This document shows positions 50,204-57,435 of a stretch of 64,000 bases of DNA, in pieces (the stretch's first letter is position 1; each line of letters starts with the position of its first letter). The DNA is from Candidatus Altimarinota bacterium. Its GTDB lineage: Bacteria > Patescibacteriota > Gracilibacteria > UBA4473. The notes beneath the pieces were generated by a model. The model had not been told where the DNA came from, did not search any database, and saw nothing but the letters and a program-made list of their open reading frames with translations. The DNA lies in assembly GCA_023143095.1 (NCBI GenBank), contig JAGLIF010000002.1, positions 1-64,000 on the forward strand, given 5' to 3'. The position numbers and the translations under genes were made by a program.

Positions 50204-51847
50204 TTAAACATCATTCTTTTCTCCGTGGAAAGTCGTGTAAAGATAGTTTGTTTGAGCAGGAAATTCTGCCGCCAAGGTGTCAATCTGTTTTGTTACTGCG
50301 AAGATTTTATATTGTGCGCGCAGGGTACGAATATCATTGAATTTTTTTCCTGTGAGTAGTGCAATTTCTTGATCAGAGAACCCAAGTTTTTTAGATTCCC
50401 TTAATAAATTTTCAGAAAGTTCCTTTTGACTCAACTTTTTTGTACAGTCTGTGATGCGTTTTATTTGATAGAGAAACCATTTGTCTATTTTTGTAAATTC
50501 CCAAATTTCTTCGAGTGAAAAAAAGTCTTGCAATAAGCCTTCGGCAATGGCAAAAAGTCTTCGAGGGGATGCAATGCGGATATTTTTTTCCACATCTTCT
50601 TTTGTTTCAAACTTTATAGGTGAATCAGAAATCCCTTCCGATCCGATTGCGAGCATCCGGATTGCTTTTTGGAGGACTTCTGGGAAAGTGCGTCCTAATG
50701 CCATTACTTCCCCTACAGATTTCATTTCGGTGGCTATTTCATGCGATACTTTCCTAAATTTCTGAAGATCCCATCGTGGAATTTTGAGTGCAATATAATC
50801 CAATGCTGGTTCAAAACATGCGGTTGTAACTTTCGTAATAGCATTTGGAATTTCAGCTAAAGTTTTGCCCAAAATAATTTCCGCTGCTACAGCTGCTAAT
50901 GGATATCCAGTAGCTTTTGAGGCGAGTGCAGAGCTTCGACTTAGTCGAGCGTTTACTTCGATTACACGATATTCATTTGGATTGTTTGGGTTCAAAGCGT
51001 ATTGGATATTACATTCTCCAATGATTCCTAAATGACGAATTGTTTTTATCGCGACACTTCGAAGCATTTGATATTCTTGGTTGCAAAGGGTCATAGAAGG
51101 AGAGATGACAATTGATTCTCCTGTATGTATTCCGAGAGGATCAAAATTCTCCATATTGACCACAGTGATACAGTTATCTTTTCCGTCTCTTACCACTTCA
51201 TATTCCATTTCTTTCCAGCCTCTTAAATCTTCTTCCACCAACACTTGAGGCGAAAAGGAAAAGGCCTCTTTTACCCTTTTTTTAAAAGTAGATTCTTCTT
51301 CACAAAATCCAGAACCTTTTCCTCCAAGGGTAAAACCAGCTCTTATGATAACTGGAAATCCAATTTTTTTTGCAGCAACCATAGCGGTTTCGGGTGTTCT
51401 GGTGGCAATAGAACGAGGGGTATTTATGCCAATTTCATCCAATTTTTGAACAAATATTTCTCGATCTTCTGTGTTTTTAATTACTTCTATGGGTGTTCCA
51501 AGTACTTTTATTCCGTGTTTTTTCAGAAAACCGCTTTCTTCTAATTCCAATCCACAATTGAGTGCAGTTTGTCCTCCAAAAGAAAGTACGAGTGCTTCTG
51601 GGCGTTCTTTTAAAATTATTTTTTCAACAAAGACTGGTGTAACAGGCAAGAAATAAACTTGATCGGCACAATTATTTTTTCCTGCAAAACTTTCGGAATC
51701 CGTTTGGACAGTGGCAATATTTGGATTTATAAGAATGACTTTGTGTCCGTTACGCTTAAAAGTCTTTATTGCTTGTGAGCCTGAGTAATCAAATTCACCA
51801 GCTTCTCCAATTTTTAATGCGCCGGATCCAAGTAACAATATTTTCAT
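50204..51847 (-). CDS. carB: Carbamoyl-phosphate synthase large chain, N-terminal half
   Basis: Of 547 residues, this covers the carboxyphosphate ATP-grasp half and the oligomerisation domain: LLLGSGALKIGEAGEFDYSG, FGGQTALNCG, GFTLGGKGSGF, GECNIQYAL, EVNARLSRSSALASKATGYP. It ends at DTLAAEFPAQTNYLYTTF, just where the second ATP-grasp half begins in the usual 1070-residue CarB. This is therefore a split carB like those of some archaea and Aquifex. The second half is not in the window. It overlaps the carA stop by a TAATG junction. Confidence 0.9.
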   Translation of the reverse strand: MKILLLGSGALKIGEAGEFDYSGSQAIKTFKRNGHKVILINPNIATVQTDSESFAGKNNCADQVYFLPVTPVFVEKIILKERPEALVLSFGGQTALNCGLELEESGFLKKHGIKVLGTPIEVIKNTEDREIFVQKLDEIGINTPRSIATRTPETAMVAAKKIGFPVIIRAGFTLGGKGSGFCEEESTFKKRVKEAFSFSPQVLVEEDLRGWKEMEYEVVRDGKDNCITVVNMENFDPLGIHTGESIVISPSMTLCNQEYQMLRSVAIKTIRHLGIIGECNIQYALNPNNPNEYRVIEVNARLSRSSALASKATGYPLAAVAAEIILGKTLAEIPNAITKVTTACFEPALDYIALKIPRWDLQKFRKVSHEIATEMKSVGEVMALGRTFPEVLQKAIRMLAIGSEGISDSPIKFETKEDVEKNIRIASPRRLFAIAEGLLQDFFSLEEIWEFTKIDKWFLYQIKRITDCTKKLSQKELSENLLRESKKLGFSDQEIALLTGKKFNDIRTLRAQYKIFAVTKQIDTLAAEFPAQTNYLYTTFHGEKNDV

Positions 51848-52917
51848 TATAATTTCTCAATAAACTCATCAAATAAATATTGGGCGTCTTCTGGTCCGCC
51901 ACAGGCTTCTGGGTGGAATTGAACAGAAAAGATTGGTTTTGTTTTGTGACGGATACCTTCGATAGAATTATCGTTAAGGTTTCGAAACCACACTTCAAAA
52001 TCTTCTGGCAGAGTTTTTTCATCAACAACAAATCCGTGATTTTGCGAAGTGATAATACATTTTTTAGTTTTCAAATCCTGACATGGTTGATTGACTCCAC
52101 GGTGTCCATATTTCATTTTTTGTGCTTTCCCTCCAGCTGCTAAGGCAAGTATTTGATTTCCCAGACAGATTCCAAATGAAGGAATTCCTTTCTCTATTGC
52201 TTTTTGTGCGATGATTATTGTTTCAGTAACTGTTTCTGGATCTCCGGGACCATTTGAAATGAAAAGACCGTCAAATGGTTCTTCACTGTTAAATGGATTT
52301 TGATTAAATGGAAAACGAAGAATTTGAACTCCTCGTTCCAGAAAATTTCTAAAAATAGCATTTTTAGCACCACAATCCATAAAAGCAATTGTTTTACCAA
52401 TTGGGTTTTTGGGTTCGAGTATTTCCAGTTTTTGAGGACTGACTTCTGGAACAAATCTTCCGTTGAGAGGATCTTCAAATTTAGAAGGGTTTTTTTCGGC
52501 AATACTTCCCAAGATTGTTCCTTTTTTTCGTAGCATTTGTGTAAGTTCTCGTGTATCTATACCGGAAATGGCTGGAATATTGTTTTTCTTTAGCCAGTTA
52601 TCAAAACTTTCGAAAGCTTTGCAGTGGGAAAATGTTTCGGAAAATTCTGTGAGAATAATTCCTTTGACCCAGATTTTTTTTGATTCAAAAGTGTTATCAA
52701 TTTCATTAAGGAAAGCGTCTTCTTTAAAAACACCGTAATTGCCTATTAATGGAAAAGTGAAAACCACAATTTGTCCATAATAACTTGGGTCGGTGAGTGT
52801 TTCCAAATAGCCTGTCATCCCAGTTGTAAAAACTACTTCACCCAACGATTCTCTATCGGCTCCAAAATTTTTTCCTTTGAAAGATTTTCCGTTTGCTAGA
52901 TAAAGTTGTTTTAACAT
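51847..52917 (-). CDS. carA: Carbamoyl-phosphate synthase small chain
   Basis: Glutaminase subunit supplying ammonia for carbamoyl phosphate (arginine and pyrimidine routes). The 356 residues comprise the CPSase small N-domain (GEVVFTTGMTGYLETLTDPSY) and class I glutamine amidotransferase with catalytic Cys in PSFGICLGNQILALA. The His/Glu pair is in VQFHPEACGGPED. It overlaps carB and is preceded by a hairpin with T-tract. Confidence 0.95.
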   Translation of the reverse strand: MLKQLYLANGKSFKGKNFGADRESLGEVVFTTGMTGYLETLTDPSYYGQIVVFTFPLIGNYGVFKEDAFLNEIDNTFESKKIWVKGIILTEFSETFSHCKAFESFDNWLKKNNIPAISGIDTRELTQMLRKKGTILGSIAEKNPSKFEDPLNGRFVPEVSPQKLEILEPKNPIGKTIAFMDCGAKNAIFRNFLERGVQILRFPFNQNPFNSEEPFDGLFISNGPGDPETVTETIIIAQKAIEKGIPSFGICLGNQILALAAGGKAQKMKYGHRGVNQPCQDLKTKKCIITSQNHGFVVDEKTLPEDFEVWFRNLNDNSIEGIRHKTKPIFSVQFHPEACGGPEDAQYLFDEFIEKL

Positions 52918-52923
52918 GTTGGC

Positions 52924-52950
52924 AAAAAAAATCCCACGAACATCGCAGGA
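52924..52950 (-). promoter_or_regulatory. Possible attenuator hairpin in the carA leader
   Basis: On minus, TCCTGCGA (52943-52950) pairs with TCGTGGGA (52932-52939) around loop TGT, followed by eight T. The T-tract ends only about 6 bases before the carA ATG, so there is no room for a promoter in between and any carAB transcript from upstream must pass through it. Confidence 0.5.
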
Positions 52951-53049
52951 TAGATTAGTTATTTTTGAATATTAATCAACGGTATATGGAAATTTTCTGT
53001 AATCTTGAGCAGAATATTCATCTTTATTTTAAAATATAACGATTTTTAA

Positions 53050-53091
53050 GGAACAACCAATAAATAACTTTGTTTTTGTAAAATCGTTTTT
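53050..53091 (+). repeat. Repeat R1, degenerate left part
   Basis: GGAACAACCAATAAATAACT, then TTGTTTTTGTAAAATCGTTT, following the left end and interior of the complete R1 with several substitutions. It lies between gatA and carA. Confidence 0.6.
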
Positions 53092-53134
53092 TCAGATTTT
53101 CCATAGAAATATACCTTAATTTTTACAGAGATGT

Positions 53135-54574
53135 CTAATCTTTTATTTCTTTTTCAATTTGGTTCGCAATTTGAAGGGCTAAAGTTTCTTTAAAGGCAGG
53201 ACAGAGTATTTGTGCTCCGATAGGCAGGTTTTCTTTGTTTTTTCCAATTGGAGTGGAAATACCACAAATACCAGAAATACTTGCAGGAGCTACAAAGATA
53301 TCTTCCAAATACATTTTCAAAGGATTAGAATATCCATCACCAGCTTTAAATGCAACACTTGGATCTGCTGGAGTCAAGATTGCATCTACTTCCTCAAAGG
53401 CGTTTTCAAAGTCTTGTTTAACTAAAGTTCGTACTTTTTGTGCTTTTCGATAAAAAGCATTGTAGTATCCAGCACTCAATGCGTAAGTGCCGATAAGAAT
53501 TCGTCGTTTTACTTCATCGCCAAAACCGTAACTTCGAGCTTTAGTGTAAATTTCGTCTAAGGTTTTTCCATCGATTTTGGGACCAAATCGAATCCCATCA
53601 AATCGAGCAAGATTGGCAGAGGCTTCGCAAGGAGCCACAATATAATAAATAGGTACTGCATACTTTGTATGCGGTAATGAAATATCTACGAGTTCAACGC
53701 CCATTTTTTTAAGAATTTCTTTTGTAGAGTTCATGACTGATAAAACATCACTATCCATTCCTTCCTCTTTAAAATATTCTTTAGGAATACCAATACGCAT
53801 GCCATTTAAACTCTTTGGAAGATTTGCTGAATAATTGGGAACTTCTTTGTCTGGAGTAGTTGAATCTTTTTCATCATGTCCAGCAATAACTTGTAATATT
53901 ATGGCACAATCTTCTGCTGTTTTGGCGAGGATACCTACAGAATCTAAACTTGAAGCGAATGACATGCATCCATATCTTGAAACTCTTCCATAAGACACTT
54001 TAATACCAGTAATACCGCAAAAGGCAGCTGGTTGACGAATAGATCCTCCAGTGTCAGTTCCGATAGTTCCAGCACAAAAATTGGCTGCAATTGCCGCAGC
54101 GCTTCCTCCAGAACTTCCGCCTGCTACGCGGGAAAGATCATGAGGATTGCGCGTGTACCCCCAAGCAGAAGTTTCAGTAGAACCTCCCATTGTAAATTCA
54201 TCAAGATTAGTTTTTCCAAGCAGTACCACGCCAGCGGCTTTGAGTTTTTGCCATACTTCTGCATCGTATGGAGGTACAAAATCTTCCAGCATTCGAGAGC
54301 TTGCTGTGGTTCGTATTCCTTTAGTACAAATATTATCTTTTAGCGTAAATGGCATTCCATCAAGAGGGGAAAGGAGTTTATCGTTTTCACATCGGCTATC
54401 GGCAGCATCAGCCATTTCTCTTGCCAAATCAAAAGTTGTAGTCACCATGGCATTGAGTTTATCATTTTGTGCTTCAATATTTTTAATGAAAGCTTCAGTG
54501 ATCTCTCGGGAAGTTAATTTGCCTTCTTTAAATTTTTGGCTTAATTCAGTTAAGGAAAGTTCAGTAATATTCAT
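53135..54574 (-). CDS. gatA: Asp/Glu-tRNA amidotransferase subunit A
   Basis: Amidase subunit that releases ammonia from Gln to convert mischarged Glu-tRNA-Gln or Asp-tRNA-Asn. The 479 residues have the amidase signature: PFTLKDNICTKGIRTTA (catalytic Lys), GKTNLDEFTMGGSTETSAWG and the Gly/Ser-rich RVAGGSSGGSAAAIAA, with GTDTGGSIRQPAAF providing the Ser-cisSer. It is preceded by gatC; gatB is not here. Confidence 0.96.
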   Translation of the reverse strand: MNITELSLTELSQKFKEGKLTSREITEAFIKNIEAQNDKLNAMVTTTFDLAREMADAADSRCENDKLLSPLDGMPFTLKDNICTKGIRTTASSRMLEDFVPPYDAEVWQKLKAAGVVLLGKTNLDEFTMGGSTETSAWGYTRNPHDLSRVAGGSSGGSAAAIAANFCAGTIGTDTGGSIRQPAAFCGITGIKVSYGRVSRYGCMSFASSLDSVGILAKTAEDCAIILQVIAGHDEKDSTTPDKEVPNYSANLPKSLNGMRIGIPKEYFKEEGMDSDVLSVMNSTKEILKKMGVELVDISLPHTKYAVPIYYIVAPCEASANLARFDGIRFGPKIDGKTLDEIYTKARSYGFGDEVKRRILIGTYALSAGYYNAFYRKAQKVRTLVKQDFENAFEEVDAILTPADPSVAFKAGDGYSNPLKMYLEDIFVAPASISGICGISTPIGKNKENLPIGAQILCPAFKETLALQIANQIEKEIKD

Positions 54575-54599
54575 ATTTAGTCTAGGTTATATCAATTGA

Positions 54600-54935
54600 T
54601 TATAAAATTTTGGGGATTTTAATACTGCGATTTTCAATAGGGTGTGGGGAGCATTCCAATAAATCTTCTGTATTTTCCGTTACACAGATTTCATCTTTTC
54701 GATTTATATTCTCCAGTCCTGTTACTTGTGAAGTTTCTTCAACCCCTTCTGTATCAACTTCCTGCAGTTGTCCAAAGAAGTCCAAAATCTGAGAAAGTTG
54801 ATTTGGAAAAGTCTTGAGTTCTTCTGGTGTAAGTTTCAGTTTTGCGAGTTTTGCAATGTGTAGGACTTCTTCTTCAGTGATCATTTTTATTATTTTGAGT
54901 AATTTCGTCTTTCGAAGTATAAGAAACACTGACAA
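54600..54935 (-). CDS. gatC: Asp/Glu-tRNA amidotransferase subunit C
   Basis: Small helical subunit that stabilises GatA-GatB. The likely start is MITEEEVLHIAKLAKLKLTP (54884), giving about 94 residues. The typical HIAKLAKL...EELKTFPNQLSQILDFFGQL helix and a C-terminal REN-type tail are present. It is 26 bases upstream of gatA. Confidence 0.9.
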   Translation of the reverse strand: MSVFLILRKTKLLKIIKMITEEEVLHIAKLAKLKLTPEELKTFPNQLSQILDFFGQLQEVDTEGVEETSQVTGLENINRKDEICVTENTEDLLECSPHPIENRSIKIPKIL

Positions 54936-54957
54936 AAAACAAAATATAAAATTATAG

Positions 54958-54980
54958 GAACTTCTGATAAATAAATTTGT
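54958..54980 (+). repeat. Repeat R1 end
   Basis: GGAACTTCTGATAAATAAAT, then TTG, the R1 end sequence, in the divergent region between gatC and the RelA-like gene. Confidence 0.75.
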
Positions 54981-55001
54981 TGGAAGGAGATATTTTTGTA
55001 A

Positions 55002-55029
55002 AGTCCGGACTCCGTAGAGTCTGGACTTA
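55002..55029. repeat. AAGTCCGGAC/GTCTGGACTT hairpin
   Basis: An inverted repeat of 10 bp with one G-T/A-C substitution and an 8-base loop, about 80 bases upstream of the gene at 55112. It resembles the GTTCGAAC-type hairpins elsewhere in the window. It is not followed by a T-run, so a terminator role is unlikely. Confidence 0.5.
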
Positions 55030-55111
55030 TGGGTAAGAAAGAATTATCTTTTTGATTACTTTTTTCTTGTTTTTATGGTACAATGAGGGGACGGAAGTGT
55101 ATGAAAAAATC

Positions 55112-56782
55112 ATGAAAATACTTTTTCAAAAGCAAAACCTAGAAAAAAAATGGTGTTGGAAGGAGACTTTAAGTGGACCAGAAATCATTGAAAATGTTTT
55201 TAAAAATGTTTCTACAAACCCAGAATTTGAAAAACCAGAAAAAATTAACAAAGATTATTCTGTGTTAGATTTTTTTGCAATTCCAGAGAGTGAAGTTGGA
55301 ACTTTAGAAGATTTTTTAGCTTGGGTTGAGCCTCGTTTTTTTTCTTTGGACGAGGTAGGTTGTGAATATTTTTCAAGATTGGTTAAAGAATCAGCGGAGA
55401 TAATAAAGAAACAACCTTATTTGCTTTTGCCGCAAGATGGACGATCTATTGGGATACCAAAGATAATTGAAAAAAGAATAAAGAAAGGATTTAAGGAAAA
55501 AGAAGAAGTTTATTCATTTTTAAAACAAGTAGCAAAACCATTGCCAGAAGAAGTAGAAAATTATAAAGAGATTGATCAATTAAAACAGTTTTTATTACCA
55601 GGAAAAACATTAAAAGGTGCAAAACATTTAGCTGTTTGTCGAATTTTATCTATTTCTTATGTTCTTGATCATTTGAGTCGAGAACAGGAATTTAATAAAT
55701 TTTTAGAATATACAAGATTTGTGCTTGGACGAGATTCAGAATTTGAATCAACTTTAAATGAAACAGGTATTCTTTCAGGGTTGCAATTCCATGGAGATCT
55801 GGATGTTATTGATAAGCAGAGTTCTCCAGAGAAGATACTTGAATGGTTGGAAAAAGGGGCAAAAATAACAGAACCAAGTATATTGAATATTAATGAAACA
55901 CGACATGTTATTCCTAAAATGGAAATAGGGATAAAAGGTGGAATCAGGACTTTTTTAAAAATAATGCGAACGGCGAAACGAGATTGGGAAATTTTGGATG
56001 ATGTTTTTCGAATACGATTTATTTTTAATGATGATACAGATAAAGGAACGATAGTTCTTTTGTTACATAATATACAAGAGGAAGCTAAGAAAAGAGAGAA
56101 TCCGAAAATAAATGTAGAGTTTCGAGAAAAAAATTATTTTTCTGAAAAAGAACTAAAAAGCTTTTTTCCTAAAATTTTAGGAAAAAAAACTCGGACTGTT
56201 CAAGAAATTCGTTCTAGCGGACTTTTGGATAGAATTATTGTGCATAAAAATAAAAATTCAGGAGAAAAATATAAAAATCTTTCAGCAAAAATAAGTCTTT
56301 TTGACAATGAAAAAGGAAAGAGAAAAAAAAGACCATTTTTTGCTTTTGAAATCCAATTTGTTCGAGAGGATGAACATCGAAATAATGAGAAATCGGAAAC
56401 AGAGGCTGATCATTTTTCTTTCGTAGTGAAGCAACTTTCAGAGGTTTTTTCTAGGATAAATGGACCGATGAAAAAAGAAGAGTGGATTAAATGTATTTCA
56501 GATTATTTGGTAGAAAATGTTGAAACAGGAAAAATGCCTAGTAAATTGGTAGGAAGAAGAGAGATTGATCAGGTGGAGGAAGTATTTGAGCTTGATTTTT
56601 CAGGTTCTCTTAGAAAACGGGCTGAAATTATTTTTGATTTTTTATGTCAAATAGGAATGGTACAAAAGATAGACAAAAGAATGTATAAGAAGAAAAATTT
56701 AGTAGAAACACAGCTATCTAAGAGTTCAGATTGGCTTCAAAAGGATGTTTTAAAAAAAATGAAAGCTGTTTTAGAAGAATAA
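55112..56782 (+). CDS. Possible divergent RelA/SpoT-like protein
   Basis: I start at MKILFQKQNLEKKW (55112), downstream of a TACAAT. The protein has about 556 soluble residues. The middle contains DWEILDDVFRIRFIFNDD and, 80 residues later, a Phe-Glu-Ile-Gln segment FAFEIQFVREDEHRNNEKSE. These recall the DxxGxRi and EIQIRT...H blocks of the (p)ppGpp synthetase domain. The usual Lys-Pro substrate segments are not clear and there is no TGS or ACT domain. The call is weak; it could be an unrelated nucleotidyltransferase-fold or patescibacterial-specific protein. Confidence 0.4.
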   Translation: MKILFQKQNLEKKWCWKETLSGPEIIENVFKNVSTNPEFEKPEKINKDYSVLDFFAIPESEVGTLEDFLAWVEPRFFSLDEVGCEYFSRLVKESAEIIKKQPYLLLPQDGRSIGIPKIIEKRIKKGFKEKEEVYSFLKQVAKPLPEEVENYKEIDQLKQFLLPGKTLKGAKHLAVCRILSISYVLDHLSREQEFNKFLEYTRFVLGRDSEFESTLNETGILSGLQFHGDLDVIDKQSSPEKILEWLEKGAKITEPSILNINETRHVIPKMEIGIKGGIRTFLKIMRTAKRDWEILDDVFRIRFIFNDDTDKGTIVLLLHNIQEEAKKRENPKINVEFREKNYFSEKELKSFFPKILGKKTRTVQEIRSSGLLDRIIVHKNKNSGEKYKNLSAKISLFDNEKGKRKKRPFFAFEIQFVREDEHRNNEKSETEADHFSFVVKQLSEVFSRINGPMKKEEWIKCISDYLVENVETGKMPSKLVGRREIDQVEEVFELDFSGSLRKRAEIIFDFLCQIGMVQKIDKRMYKKKNLVETQLSKSSDWLQKDVLKKMKAVLEE

Positions 56783-56822
56783 AGAATTGCAGGAAATAAA
56801 CAGTTTAGACTAAAATTCATCT

Positions 56823-57236
56823 GTGTTATACAAAAAAATACTTGTTGCCGGAACTTTTGATCGATTTCATGTAGGACATCAGTATTTTTTATGGACGGCA
56901 AAAGGATTGGCACAAGAGATGGTTGTGATTATTGCACGGGATACAAATGTTCTTCGGTTCAAGAAACATCGCTCAAAGTATTCAGAAACATTTCGTTTGA
57001 ATCGAATAAAAAAAGAACTAAAAATAAAGAATATTTCTCAGGATTTTGTAAAAGTAAGGTTGGGGAGAGAGGATGCGAACTTTTGGGAAACAATAGAAGA
57101 GGAAAACCCAGATATGATTTATTTGGGATATGATCAGCGATTTGATGAGGAGTTTTGTCAGAAACAGTTTCCTTTTATTGAAATCAAACGCGCGGAATCA
57201 TATTTTCCAGAGTTTTTCAAGAGTAGTCGATTTTAA
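56823..57236 (+). CDS. Cytidylyltransferase-family nucleotidyltransferase (FAD synthase RibL-like)
   Basis: The start is GTG (56823), giving 137 residues. The nucleotide-binding signature is VAGTFDRFHVGHQYFL, with the HxGH motif (HVGH) near residue 18, and VVIIARDTNVLRFKK follows. The C-terminal part has IYLGYDQRF. It resembles archaeal-type FAD synthetase and glycerol-3-phosphate cytidylyltransferase more than bacterial RibF. The substrate cannot be fixed from sequence. It follows the RelA-like gene by 40 bases. Confidence 0.8.
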   Translation: MLYKKILVAGTFDRFHVGHQYFLWTAKGLAQEMVVIIARDTNVLRFKKHRSKYSETFRLNRIKKELKIKNISQDFVKVRLGREDANFWETIEEENPDMIYLGYDQRFDEEFCQKQFPFIEIKRAESYFPEFFKSSRF

Positions 57237-57435
57237 TTTATGTTTGAACGCATTGATAAGACTTGTTCTAAGTTTTATGTTGATGAAGTATTAATAATAA
57301 AGCATACAGAGATCAGTTTATACACTTGTATTCTTGAGGAAATCGATTTTTGATATGTCTTAACAGTGGATTGATTGCTTTTTTTAAATATGATAAAATC
57401 AAAGGATTTAATCTTATCTGTAAAATAAAATAAAA

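Noticed and set aside
57240-57353. Small open frame of 37 codons between the nucleotidyltransferase and the P-type ATPase
   Set aside because: No recognisable features, no upstream signal and a random-looking composition; not supportable as a gene.
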